NCBI GenBank assembly: GCA_036937835.1
Contig: CM072878.1
Span: forward strand, 19,977,001 to 20,041,000
Reading direction: 5' to 3'
Length of the DNA: 64,000 nucleotides
Source: Pampus argenteus
Lineage: Eukaryota > Chordata > Actinopteri > Scombriformes > Stromateidae
The notes under the pieces were generated by a model. It was not told where the DNA came from, made no database searches, and saw only the letters and a list, made by a program, of their open reading frames with translations. The translations under genes were made by a program, and so were the position numbers. Numbering within the stretch: position 1 is the first letter of the stretch; the number at the start of each line of letters is the position of its first letter. Below, in pieces: positions 51,406 to 62,168 of this stretch.

Positions 51406-54400
51406 TTACCGCGACGAGCTCCTCTCCTTGCTGATGCAGTCGTCCTGGCTCCGGATGTCTCCGTTGGCCGCCATGCCGCAGGTGCGTCTCTTCTTCCTGC
51501 GGTGAGACATGGCGTCCCCCTCTGAGCCCGACTCGGCCTGCAGGGAACAACAACATAAGTCGCATCATAATCCGTTTCCTGTTCACTATAAAAGGTGCCA
51601 AAACGTCATATTAAACCTGCATTAACATTTCATCATTTTGATAAAAACATACTTAAAAGTTTTCATTAACAAGACAATTAGTCTAATTAGTTGCTGCTAA
51701 AGTTTTACTGAGGATCCTGGATGCTTGTGTGTGTGTGTGTGAGCACATACATCAGAGTCAGAGTCAGACGAGCTGGAGGAGGACGATGACGAGTCGCTGG
51801 AGCTGTCGGACGCAATGCCTGTTGATTCTTGTAGGTCCACTTTGTCTGCCAGAGCTGCCAGATCAGGCCTCTCCTGCTTCAAAATACTGACAGCAAACAG
51901 TTAAGAGACGTGTTACGACGGACCATTTTCATGAGCGCGATTTTACCAGACTGAGAATGGATGTTGAAAATATGAATGTGTGTGAATCTAAAAGGCAATG
52001 TGCTGCATTTAAGTATGAACAACCTGCTTTACACTGTAAACTGTGTTTCATGTTTTTTTCTTCTGCAGAGTTCAACAAAGCTGCAACAGACCAGTGAATA
52101 AAAAGTCATTTAACAGAACGGCAACGTTGTTGATTGTGGTGATATTTGGACTCGGCCGGCACAACTAAAGGAGCCAGAGAACAAAGGATTAACCTTCAGT
52201 GGATCAAGTGATCAATCGTTGCAGCTGTGACGGGCTGAAATGGCCTAAATGGGGAACAGTGTGACGCAGCCAATCAGGAGAAGCTCCGCGCTGCGTTAGG
52301 ATTTTATGACTGAACTAATACCAGCCACGCTTTTTATTTCACATTAAAACTCAGCTGTTACAGGAGGCCAGCGGGGTGAGGCGCGCCTGTAGATATTTAT
52401 GAGGATGCACAAGTGTTGAACTCTTACCGGTACCACTTCCTGGACAGTTTGGGCCGGCCTCGCACGGTTTTATGCCACACAATGGGGAAGTTGGTGGTGC
52501 TGGCGAAGTTTTGGGTGACGGCGATCGTTGTGTCCAAGTTGAGAACCACGTGCCACCACCCGCCTGCGGACACACAGCTAGTTACCATTAACATCCTCTC
52601 AACAAGACTGATGGAAATGTTCCTCAAATGTCTCATTTATTCCACAACTCAGACGACTAAAGAAAGTAAGAAGAAATGATTCAATTATCAAAATAGTAAT
52701 AATTATTGTAATAGTTGACAACTGATCAATTAATTGAGTAACTGACTGTTCAGACTGAAAATCAGATGGACTATGAAATGTTGTGCAAACATTCATGATT
52801 CCCAGAGGATGGATCCTACTTTGCTGCAGATATTCATGTTGCTTCAAACAGCCAACATGGCTCTAGGGTTCATTTATTTATCTGCTGCTGTTTGTTTCTG
52901 TACCTGCATAGCGCTGCTAACTAGCGTTAGCCTGCCGGCAGGTAGAGACACACTGGACAGAGTAGCGATGGAGATGATCCTAATTAACAAACAGCTCGGC
53001 TCTGGACGTGAACGTTTACAGGACTCGAATATTTTAGCTCCAACGTTCGTGTCAGACCAGCCGAGTCGAGCTTCAACAACCAACCTGAACAGATGCTTTA
53101 TAACGTCCACTCAAATCTTTTTATAGTTTGTTTTATTTATCCTTGAAATTCCTGTTTTTATTGCATTTGTTTTATTTCTGTATGTTGACTATATTTTATG
53201 ATATTACATAAAGCATCTTGTTATTCTTGTATTGAAAGGCACTATAGAAAAACTTTATATAATATAAAAATCATTATATTATTATTGTTATGTAGCACTT
53301 TTTTTAACAAATCAAAAGGCATAACACCCACTGCTGTCCCTCTAACTGTCTTTCTTTACAGTTTACAGGTTCTTGTTGTGTCTGTGAGTCATTCAGGTGT
53401 AAATCCTGCATCTGAGGCTTTAATCCAGCCTCATCACCATCAGCTCTGTCGGCATTAGATGAATCCAGGTCACATCTGTTTCACTGCGTGTTGGTACACA
53501 GAGCTGTCTGTGCTGCAGGTCTGTGGAAACTAAAACACAACCTGTTTCTACTGTGTTTTTTACATACTACATTTATTCATGTGGTGTTGTATGGCTACTG
53601 GAACATATACTTTAATGGGAATCAGTGGTGACTATTAGAAAACGATGTTGCTTCACTGACCAGGTACAAACACGGTCTCCCCGGGTCTCTGGAGGATCTC
53701 CAGGGGCCTGAACTCTGGAGGCCAGTTGGGCTGCTGCGTGCGGGGATAAACCATGTTGAACCAGGTGATAGCCTCGTCCTGCTGGTTGCCTCCGTCCTCT
53801 CTGGTCACCTTGATCAGCTCGCGGGGGGTGTTGGTGGGGAACAGGCACCACCTCTTGTGGCCCTGAACCAGAGCGTTCCAGGCGCTGGTGCCCAGCGGGT
53901 CGATGTGGATGCCGGTGCCGGAGCGAGCCGGGCCCATCACGAACCACCTGAGGAGGCAACGCGAGAAGACAAAGCAAAAAGTTGCCCATTAATTTAATAG
54001 TTGGCAACTAACTGATTAATAGTTGCAGATCTATAGTACAGTGTTAATGGATTAATCCAATAATAAAATTAAATACACTATATTGCCAAAAGTATTTGGC
54101 CATCCATCCATATGATCAGTGTATAAAATCAAGTATTTTGGCATGGAGACTGTTTCTACAAACATCTGTGAATGAATGGGCCGGTCTCAGGAGCTCAGTG
54201 ATTTCCAGTGTTGAACTGTCATAATGATGCCACCTGTGCAACAAAGTCTTGAAATTTCCTTGTTCCTAAATATTCCAAAGTCATCTGTCGGCTTTATTAT
54301 AAGAAAATGGAAGAGAACGGTACATTTCGGACTGCGTTGTGCCGAGTGTGAAATTTGGTGGAGGAGGAATTATGGTGTGGGGTTGTTTTTCAGGAGTTGG

Positions 54401-57400
54401 GCTTGGCCCCTTAGTTCCAGTGAAAGGAACTTTGATTGCTCCAAGATACCAAAACATTTTGGACATTTCCAGTCGCCCAACCTTGTGGGAACAGTTTGAA
54501 GCGGGCCCCTTCCTCTTCCACTCTTGACTGTGCACCAGTGCACAAAGCATAAAGACATGAAGACAGAGTCTGGTGTGGATGAACTTGACTGGCCTGCACA
54601 GAGTCCTGACCTGAACCTTAATTAAAATAGTTCCTTAATTTCCCTTTGGGGGTAAATAAAGTTATCTATCCATCTATCTATCCATCTATCTATCCATCCA
54701 TCCATCCATCCATCCATCGGGATGAATTAGAGCAGAGACTGAGAGACCATGTGGCCAAATACTTTTGGCAATATAGTGTACATGTAATATTCATTGTTTT
54801 TAGTCTCCTAGTCCAGCACACTGTGTGCCAAAGCATTTATTGCTGTCCTCTGTTCACTGAAATGCAATATGAAACATAACCAGCAGATAAGAAAAATGGT
54901 TTGGATGAAGAGAAAAGTGCGAGATTCACAAGTTTAACTGCATTAATTTGGAGTACTAACATCACCAGCTTTAATGTCTGATGTAAAAACACAAGTCTGA
55001 TCTGCAGTGATAGGAGGTTGATGTTCATCAGCTTCTCTGTTGGTTTAAATGCTGCAGTGTGTTGGTCAAACTGTCTCCTTTGTTGCTGTTGGACTGAGCT
55101 GCTCTGTTACATTAGTCTGTGTATGATGGTGTAGAAAATACTTCACATTCACCTTGAAAAGATGATTTAAGTAATTAAATTAAAAATGTGTCTAAACACT
55201 AAACATCTTTGAAGATGAACTATGAGATAACTCCAGCGTTAAATAATCACAGGTCAAACCTGTAGGGTGGTCTGCGCTTCTCCCCTGCAAACTGGAACAG
55301 GTCGTCTCTGAAGAAGATGGGCACCTGGTAGTCCTCCAGCAGCTTCCGACGTTTGGCGTGTTCACCGTAGCTGCTGTCGAAGATGTAGAGCGGGCTGTCG
55401 TCCCTGGTTGTTTCCAGGTACTCCACATAGTACTTCATCTTCATCTTCACCGAGTATCCGTCATTGTCCTCCCCACACTTGAATTTCTGGTTGCGGTACT
55501 TGCGTTTGAGGCGCTCCAGAGTCCATTTGTCTCGGGCGGGCCAGGTCTCCTGGCAGTTCAGCAGGACGACAGGCTTGTAAGGCCGCTCGAAGCGCTGGAT
55601 GAACTCTTCAGGACTGATGTGAAGGGCGTCCACACGCTCAACGTTGTCCTGAAACAACACATATCAGTACAGGTATACTCAGAGTATTGACCCACACCCT
55701 AAGTTCTGATACACAAATCTGTTTTCAGCTTTTGGACTATTCCTCTAATCTTTGATTTTTGCTGAAATATTGGATCATTTGAACATTTATTGAAATGAAA
55801 CCATGTGAGAAGTTTAGAGGTAAAAATCACTATTTGGTGGAGCTGTTAACAACTCATAGACATCTGAAATGTGACCCGACTACACACTGCTTTTAGTAAG
55901 ACGTCAAAAGACTAAAAGGTTGAAACCACTGGTTTCATCTTTAACAATGTGTTGGATTTTAAAAGCTTCTTATATTATCCATTGAGTCAAATCTGCATCT
56001 GAACAGTAACTCCTCTCCTCTTCACCCTCTACACTTCGGACTTCACCCACAACACCGCCCACTGCCACATCCAGAAGTTCTCTGATGATACAGCCGTCGT
56101 TGGACGTGTTTCAGAGGGGGACGATCTGGAATACAGGACCATCATCAGGGACTTTGTCAGCTGGTGTGAGCTAAACCAGCTTCAGCTCAACACGGGCAAG
56201 ACGAAGGAGATGATCGTAAACTTCCAGAGGAAAGCATCACACTTCACACCGGTGAACATCCAGGGATTGGACATAGAGGTGGTGCAAAGCTACAAATTCC
56301 TGGGTGTCCACCTAAACAATAAACTGGACTGGACTGATAACACCCATGCTCTCTACAAGAAGGGCCAGAGTCGTCTCCACCTGCTGAGGAGGCTGAGGTC
56401 CTTCGGAGTATGCAGAGCTCTCCTCAGGACTTTCTATGACTCTGTGGTGGCCTCAGCCATCTTTTATGCTGTGGTCTGCTGGAGAGGGGGCAGCACGGAC
56501 AGGGACAGGAGCAGACTCAACAGACTTATTAGAAGAGCGAGCTCTGTCCTGGACTGTCCTCTGGACTCCACAGAGGAGGTGGGTGAGAGGAGGATGTTAG
56601 CTAAGCTGACATCCATCATGGACAACACCTCTCACCCCCTACACGACACTGTGGGGTCTCTGAGCAGCTCCTTCAGCAGCAGACTGATACATCCACGGTG
56701 TAAGAAGGAGAGGGTCTGCAGGTCCTTCATCTCTGCTGCTGTGAGACTTTACAACACCTGCACTTGATCATGTTGTAGTCTCTTGTACATACCTGTTTCT
56801 ACTTTCTGTAAATCTGTAATTTTTCTGTAAATATGAACACTGTGTTTCTTTTCCCTCCTTCCGCTGCTGTAACAATTGAATTTCCCCGTTGTGGGATCAA
56901 TAAAGTATATCTTATCTTAACTAAAGCTGTCAGATAAATGTAGTGAAGTAGAAAGTACTAGATTTGTAGTACAGTGAAGTATAAAGTAGTATCACATGGA
57001 AATACTCAAGTTTCCAATATTGTACTTAGGTACAGTACTTTAGTAAGTGTATTCATTTACGTCACATCACTGATATTTAATAATCATTGCGTGAAGGTGT
57101 TTCCATCTACAGTCTTTGTTCAGATTTACATGTATCTGAATAATTAAATTATATGATTAAGAAAACGTTTCCAGTGTTTATATGTGTTGCTGAACGTCCA
57201 TATATAAGGTATACATATATATATATATATATATATATATGTATACGTCCATCGTGTTGTCACGTGTGTTGTTCGTACAGGTTTTTTTGTGCCTACGTGA
57301 CAAGCTGCACTCCTGCGGCGGCTAGCTGCTGTTAGCTTAGCCCAGAATGCTACATTGACAGTTACCTTTACGGTGCGATGCGACACGTCGAAAGTTTCAT

Positions 57401-57494
57401 GATAATCGTGCTTTGTCCAGTCTAATGACTCCTTCAGCTCGGGTCGGGCGCTCCGTTTCGCCTCTTTAATCCTCTTCTTACTCTTATGGTTCAT
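51406..57494 (-). CDS. jmjd6: jmjd6, JmjC-domain arginine demethylase / lysyl-5-hydroxylase
   Basis: Fe(II)- and 2-oxoglutarate-dependent nuclear oxygenase; the vertebrate enzyme hydroxylates lysines of splicing factors such as U2AF2, and arginine demethylation has been reported. Six exons: 57494-57366, 55648-55260, 53947-53661, 52563-52428, 51886-51751, 51537-51406; 1209 nt, 402 residues plus stop (human 403), phases all consistent. The N-terminus MNHKSKKRIKEAKRSARPEL carries a basic nuclear-localisation-like stretch. The JmjC metal triad is visible: H187 and D189 in GTGIHIDPLG, and the third His in GGWWHVVLNLD. K204 (GHKRW) is the 2OG-binding position. The C-terminus has the family's poly-Ser tract (SDSSSDSSSSSSSSSDSDSD) and SHRRKKRRTC, and ends KERSSSR. 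It is divergent from mettl23. Confidence 0.98.
54074..54780 (+). mobile_element. decayed Tc1-like transposon with intact TIRs
   Basis: A 707-bp element bounded by TA. Its ends, tacactatattgccaaaag at the left and cttttggcaatatagtgta at the right, are perfect inverted repeats over about 29 bp (continuing through tatttggcca). Between them are remnants of Tc1-family transposase: KFGGGGIMVWGCFSGVGLGP, then PTLWEQFEAGPFLF, then DELDWPAQSPDLN-like sequence in other frames. Frames are broken and the N-terminal DNA-binding region is missing, so it is non-autonomous. A tctatccatc microsatellite preceded by tttgggggtaaataaagtt (54640-54720) interrupts the C-terminal portion. Confidence 0.9.
54645..54720. 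repeat. LINE-like tail plus (TCTATCCA)n inside the Tc1 remnant
   Basis: The sequence ccctttgggggtaaataaag followed by tatc/catc repeats, resembling a retrotransposon 3' end. It splits what would be the transposase segment tttggg...gatgaattagag, so it arrived after the Tc1 element or expanded within it. Confidence 0.7.
55857..55996. repeat. dispersed repeat, copy related to 13284-13395
   Basis: Same ordered landmarks as 13284-13395, slightly longer. It abuts the 5' end of the LINE fragment that follows. Confidence 0.7.
56008..56926 (+). pseudogene. 5'-truncated non-LTR retrotransposon (LINE), RT C-terminal part
   Basis: Continuous reading yields HIQKFSDDTAVVGRVSEGDD, WCELNQLQLNTGKTKEMIV, YKFLGVHLNNKLDWTDNT and RSFGVCRALLRTFYDSVVAS, then a stop at 56765-56767. 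This is the end of a non-LTR reverse transcriptase with FSDD as catalytic motif. The 3' UTR ends aattgaatttccccgttg ... aataaagtatatcttatc, a typical LINE tail. It is 5'-truncated but well preserved, so a fairly recent insertion, and lies in jmjd6 intron 1 antisense to the gene. Rex/CR1/L2-like by character; the clade is not resolved. Confidence 0.88.
56930..57075. repeat. teleost agtactt-rich interspersed repeat
   Basis: Contains agtgaagtagaaagtacta, gtagtatcacatggaaatac and ttgtacttaggtacagtac; an inverted partial relative is at 35170-35260. Non-coding. Confidence 0.6.
57210..57242. repeat. (AT)n microsatellite
   Basis: Alternating AT run just inside jmjd6 intron 1, about 125 bp from the donor site of exon 1. 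Confidence 0.95.
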
Positions 57495-58104
57495 CCCTCC
57501 TCCTGACTGTTATCGCGGCTCAGCTAGCTATGGAGCTAACCCTGTGCTAGTGCGGTAACACATACGTCGCTACTAGCCCGCACCGATACCCGGCTAGCGG
57601 ACACTCTCACCAATGTTTTGACAAGACAACAAAACCACACGTCGGGTGATAATTAAAACAGACGCCCTCAGATATTCACCAACAAATGTGAGGACGCTTT
57701 TAAACCTGCCTAGTCGAACCAGTTTGATAAACCTCGACCAACAACAGAAGCTAGTTTGTCAGCTGGTAAGCGAGACACAATGCTTTTGCAACTCTACTGC
57801 GCCCGCCCCTGTTTGCCGATATAGAACGTTCATTGGCTACGGCAAATGCAAAAAGAAAACAGTGATTGGTTAAAATATATAATAAGACTTCCCGCCAGGC
57901 ACAATGCGTGGATCTGATTGGCTCTGAACGTATCTTTCTTGCAGGCTGGCAGGCAGGCAGGCAAAAACGTGTCAGATATTTATAAGATGAAAACATAAAT
58001 ACATAAATAAATAATGACATAATATGATTTTCTCGTGAGAAGACGGAAGTTGTGAACAAGTTGGGAATGTATTTATTTAACTTAAGGGAGTATTAACGTG
58101 CACG
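57495..58104. promoter_or_regulatory. bidirectional promoter between jmjd6 and mettl23
   Basis: A 610-bp gap between two divergent start codons. It holds three ATTGG (inverted CCAAT) boxes at 57832-57836, 57865-57869 and 57917-57921, with no TATA box seen near either gene; the jmjd6-proximal half is more CpG-rich. JMJD6 and METTL23 also share a head-to-head promoter in mammals, so the arrangement is ancient. Confidence 0.75.
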
Positions 58105-60701
58105 ATGGACCACAACGAAGCGGAAACACCTAGCTTAACGTTAGCTTACAAAGTTTTCACGTTTGAAGAAGAGAAAAAGACACTTTCTGTGTCCATCCCT
58201 GAGGTCTGTTTGACTATTTATATATACACACGTTATTATAGTGGATGTACAGTAGTTTGTAACATGCCTGTGTGGAGCTGTTAACTGTCTAAGTGCCGTG
58301 TGCCATCATAACAGCAACCAAACATGTCGTTTTAAGTTAATTATGACTTTTAAAAGGTTAAATTCGAGGTCCAACAAAACCCAGAAACTTAATATGATCC
58401 TCTTCAATTCGGCATTCATCCAGTACACAAAGATGCATTTATTTAAATACTATGAGCTTCTTTAACTGGCATGCTTTTACTCAATGAATCACGGGTATAT
58501 TTAAAAAGAAAAAAGGATAAAATTAGTTTCAGTTTACATGATATAAAACAGAAAATCACAAGGAGAAACTTGAAGCAGAGTATTTGTATTTGATGATTAT
58601 AGTGTTCATAGTCTGTTTTTCATTCATAAATATCTATAAATGTGAGATTAATCCTGAAGAGATGCACAAGATTTAACAAAACATTTAAATATTTAAATGT
58701 CTGTATATTCTGTGTGAAGACTTCAGAAAAACAACAACAGATTGTAAGTAAATATTTATTTATAAAGAACTTTTTAAAACAAAAATAGTGAGTAAATAAA
58801 AATAAGGTTTGAGAACTGTTGAACTCGATTAGAACCAAAGGTTACTGTTGCTATCGATTAAACTGTTGGTTATTTTCTCAGCCATACCACCCTGAACACG
58901 CCCGATCTCGTTTGATCTCGGAAGCTAAGCAGGGTCGGGCCTGGTTAGTACCTAGATGGGAGACCACCTGGGAATACCAGGTGCTGTACCCCCCTCCCAT
59001 GGGCCCACCACCCATGGGAGGGGTCTCAGGGGGGGAACCCCTTAGAAAGGTGCGAAGAGAGATGGGCGGCAGTTGGAGACAGGGACCCTGGCCGGTTGCA
59101 GAAGCTGGCTCTGGCAGAAGCGGCTGGGGAGAGGGAAGTCTGGGCTTCCCTGCTGAAGCTGCTGCCCCCGCGACCCGACCGCGGAAGAAAACGAACAAAC
59201 ATTATTTTCTCAATTAATTGATTGGGTTATAAAATGCCAGAAAATGGTGAAAAATGTCGACCCCTGTTTCCCAGAAGTTTAAGATGACATCCAAAGGTGT
59301 TCAGTTTACTGTCAGAGGACTTTTATTCTCTTAAAAAACCATTAGTTGACATCAAATTGATTAACTGACTAATCGTTGCAACTCTAAACCGGATAATCTA
59401 ATATGCATTCAAATGATCGATTATCCGACTTGGACGGTTCAGTGAGACGTTTTGTCACCTCAGGTTCTGGATCCAGAGTTCGGCATGTATGTGTGGCCCA
59501 GTGCCGTGGTGCTGGCTCAGTATCTGTGGAAACGCCGAGAGGAGCTGAGAGGCAGGACGGTGCTGGAGGTGAGACACACCTCACCTGACACCTTCAAAAA
59601 GGAGCTTGAACGTGAACAACATGACAGATGTGTTTTCTCTCTGCAGCTCGGTGCAGGTGTGAGTCTGCCAGGTGTGGTGGCAGCCAGGTGCGGTGCAAAC
59701 GTCATCCTGTCTGACGCTGTGAAGACGCCGTTGTGTCTGCAGAACTGCAGGCGCAGCTGTGAAGCCAACAGCCTCCCTCATGTGCTCGTGTTGGGGCTCA
59801 CCTGGGGGGAAGTCTCACCTGATCTCGTCCTGCTTCCCAGACTGGACTTCATCCTGGGATCAGATGTTTTCTACGAGCCAGACGGTTGGTTTTCACCACA
59901 GAAACAACATGTCCATTCAATCAGGAGGGCTATTAATGACTGATCTGCCAGTAATGAAACACACTCTGGCTCCAGCTCATCATTATTACTGAATATTTTT
60001 AGGTTTTGGACTGATTGTCAGACTCAACTATTTCTTATATAACAAAACATTTAATGGAGAAAATAATCAGCTATGTCCATGTGTCCACATACTTTTGTCC
60101 ATATAGTGTAACATTTAAACTGACCTTTGTATGTTTTAACCTGTGGCAGATTTTGAAGATGTTCTCGTGACAGTTGCTTTTCTTCTAAGAAAAAACCCCT
60201 CAGCCCAGTTTTGGACGACATACCAGGAAAGAAGGTACATCTGTGGGATTGTGGGAAATGATGTTGTTTCGGTAGCTTTGCTAGCTTGTCTATTTATTAG
60301 ATGATTAAATGTATGTTGAAACATTTCTGATCATAAACTTTCAACAGCAGCTGAACTTTATTTGGATTTAATGAGTCACTTTAATTCATTTAACATGAGT
60401 TTGAATGTGATCGGTTGATCCAAAACCAATTAGAAAAGGGTGTCCACACCTTCTTCTCCTTCAGGTCATTCTCAAGCATGAGAAGACTTGTGCTTTTACA
60501 TGTGTCACATGTGTCTGCTCTTTGTGTTTCAGTGCTGACTGGTCGATTGAAGCTTTGCTCCACAGATGGAAACTGAACTGTGTCCAAGTTCAGCTGGACA
60601 CATTTAACGCTGATAAAGCTGAGCTGGCTGGATCGACTCTACCAGGCAGCCATAGCATCCAGATGATGATCATCACACTGAAGACAGAAACTGGGCTGTA
60701 A
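58105..60701 (+). CDS. mettl23: mettl23, seven-beta-strand methyltransferase (histone arginine methyltransferase family)
   Basis: SAM-dependent methyltransferase of the METTL21/23 family; mammalian METTL23 is associated with intellectual disability and reported to methylate histone H3R17. Exons: 58105-58203, 59464-59568, 59647-59884, 60150-60234, 60533-60701; 696 nt, 231 residues plus stop, all phases consistent. The conserved start of the domain is GMYVWPSAVVLAQYLW (residues about 40-55). Motif I is LELGAGVSLPG (about 67-77), and the acidic motif ILSDA follows. The post-I/IV region is LGSDVFYEPDDFEDV (about 140-154), and the C-terminal strand ends IQMMIITLKTETGL. Human METTL23 is 190 residues and starts near MYVWP, so this model has about 40 extra N-terminal residues from exon 1. 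A poly(A) signal AATAAA lies at 60797-60802. Confidence 0.95.
58204..59463 (+). other. mettl23 intron 1
   Basis: AT-rich. The only notable content is the attaatcgatt-family repeat (about 58840-59395) with the 5S-derived SINE inserted into it. Confidence 0.8.
58881..59201 (+). mobile_element. 5S rRNA-derived SINE with perfect target-site duplication
   Basis: The first 107 bp (58881-58987) match vertebrate 5S rRNA from its eighth nucleotide (gccataccaccctgaacacg) to gaataccaggtgctgta, including the A-box/intermediate/C-box internal promoter region. The mature 5' seven bases and 3' end are absent. The remainder, GC-rich, ends tgctgcccccgcgacccgac ... gaagaaaacgaacaaac, which resembles the 3' tail of teleost LINEs. 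The element is flanked by identical 11-bp repeats, ttattttctca, at 58870-58880 and 59202-59212, showing retrotransposition. It interrupts an older dispersed repeat. Confidence 0.9.
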
Positions 60702-61729
60702 AACACGTCAGTGCCTGGTAAACATGGAGGAGAGCAACAACAGGGGCGGGTCCATACCAGACTAGGAACTTTCATGTTTTGGACATTTATGTTCAAAATA
60801 AATCGGAAGAAATATATTGTAACAGCTGTGTTTATGATCTGATGTTAGAGTTGTTCCTGTTAAGTAATTTTTGTTAAATCTGTCCACATGGCAGTTTAGT
60901 TATTAAAGTGTTGGAAACCTTTCAAGTCACAAAGTGCTTCACAATAATACCTTTCAAACTGAGGCTCCACCTGGACGGTTTATGACTGAATTATGACCTG
61001 GGATTAACCAGTGTTGAAGTGACAGAAGGATGGGAAGCGGTGATATGCATTTGTAAAAATATTTTATGTGTGCAAGTACAATAGAGTGAATAAAGAGGCC
61101 AAATGATACAACAGTGGCTGTAATCTATAACACTTATTGAGCTGCATAGGCAGCCTGTAGGAGGCAACAGTCCCGATGAGGTTGGGAATTAATGCCGAGT
61201 TGTGACTGACTGAGCCAGACAGAACTAAAATCTTTATTGTAGGGTTGGTGAATGCTGTAAACCATCAGTTTGAATGTAAATAAATTTCAGTTTATCACGC
61301 ATTATATCAGCCAAACAACATCTTGTTTTCAAGGATTCAAGGATTTTTTATTGTCATTACAACACATGTAATTAACAACAAATTAAATAAAATAAAATAT
61401 ATATATACATATGTATATATAGAACATAAAATATAAAGGTAAGGCACAAAAGTATATACAATAAATAGAAAAACAACAACAGTAACAGTGTAGCATGAGT
61501 TTTAAACTGTCTAATAGAATTTATCAGCTTGAGAAAGCTTTAAATTGGAGTTCTTAAGCAAAATGTTTATGAACAAACTCAGTGAGCCTAAATGAGCCTC
61601 AACCAGTAAGTTAAATTCACTCTAATGCTTTAGAAAGCGTTAACTCTTAATATAAGTTACTCTAATGTGTATATAGTAAAGATAGTTGTATTGACAGAAG
61701 CATGAGGATGAGCTCTGTGAGGAGTGTAT
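60702..61729. other. mettl23-histone intergenic region
   Basis: Includes the mettl23 3' UTR and, at 61336-61510, a common teleost repeat starting ttcaaggattttttattgtc with an AT-rich extension. No gene seen. Confidence 0.65.
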
Positions 61730-61745
61730 GGCTCTTAAAAGAGCC
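61730..61745 (-). terminator. histone 3' stem-loop of H2A gene
   Basis: Reads ggctcttttaagagcc on the minus strand: six-base stem, four-base loop, the consensus processing hairpin of replication-dependent histone mRNAs. It lies 40 bases downstream of the H2A stop. Confidence 0.95.
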
Positions 61746-61784
61746 TTTGGGTTGCATTTATCAGCAGTGAGCGGGGCTCCAAGT

Positions 61785-62168
61785 TTACTTCTTGACGGGT
61801 TTCTCGGTCTTCTTGGGCAGCAGCACCGCCTGGATGTTGGGCAGCACGCCGCCCTGAGCGATGGTGACTCCGCCGAGCAGCTTGTTGAGCTCCTCGTCGT
61901 TGCGGACAGCCAGCTGCAGGTGACGGGGGATGATCCTGGTCTTCTTGTTGTCACGTGCGGCGTTTCCAGCCAGCTCGAGGATCTCAGCAGTCAGGTACTC
62001 AAGCACAGCCGCCAGATACACCGGGGCTCCGGCACCGACACGCTCGGCATAGTTGCCTTTCCTCAACAGCCTGTGTACACGGCCCACCGGGAATTGAAGC
62101 CCGGCCCTGGAGGAGCGAGTCTTTGCCTTCGCCCTGACCTTACCGGCACCCTTACCACGTCCAGACAT
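61785..62168 (-). CDS. h2a: histone H2A, replication-dependent
   Basis: Core nucleosomal histone pairing with H2B. Intronless, 127 residues. The fold is canonical: RAGLQFPVGRVHRLLRKGNY, AGAPVYLAAVLEYLTAEILE, acidic-patch residues within NDEELNKLLGG, and IAQGGVLPNIQAVLLPKK. The N-terminal tail is SGRGKGAGKVRAKAKTRSS, where the common form is SGRGK(Q/T)GGKARAKAKTRS; K5 and K9 are kept. The C-terminal tail ends KKTEKPVKK, with no SQ motif, so this is not H2A.X. It has a 3' stem-loop, a TATA-like box and CCAAT upstream. It is tail-to-tail with mettl23 and in tandem with H3. Confidence 0.98.
   Translation of the reverse strand: MSGRGKGAGKVRAKAKTRSSRAGLQFPVGRVHRLLRKGNYAERVGAGAPVYLAAVLEYLTAEILELAGNAARDNKKTRIIPRHLQLAVRNDEELNKLLGGVTIAQGGVLPNIQAVLLPKKTEKPVKK

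Larger units (their letters stand above)
53948..55259 (-). other. jmjd6 intron 2
   Basis: Mostly occupied by the Tc1-like remnant (54074-54780); the remainder is AT-rich anonymous intron. Confidence 0.8.

Noticed and set aside
56210..56767. 185-codon frame as an independent gene
   Set aside because: It is the C-terminal part of a LINE reverse transcriptase.
58881..58990. Functional 5S rRNA gene
   Set aside because: Lacks the first seven bases and the proper 3' end, has no T-run terminator directly after it, and is flanked by a target duplication, so it is a retrotransposed derivative.
60073..60110. Possible Tc1-type end (acatacttttgtccatatagtgta)
   Set aside because: Only one end is visible; no matching inverted partner found within the intron, so not listed as an element.
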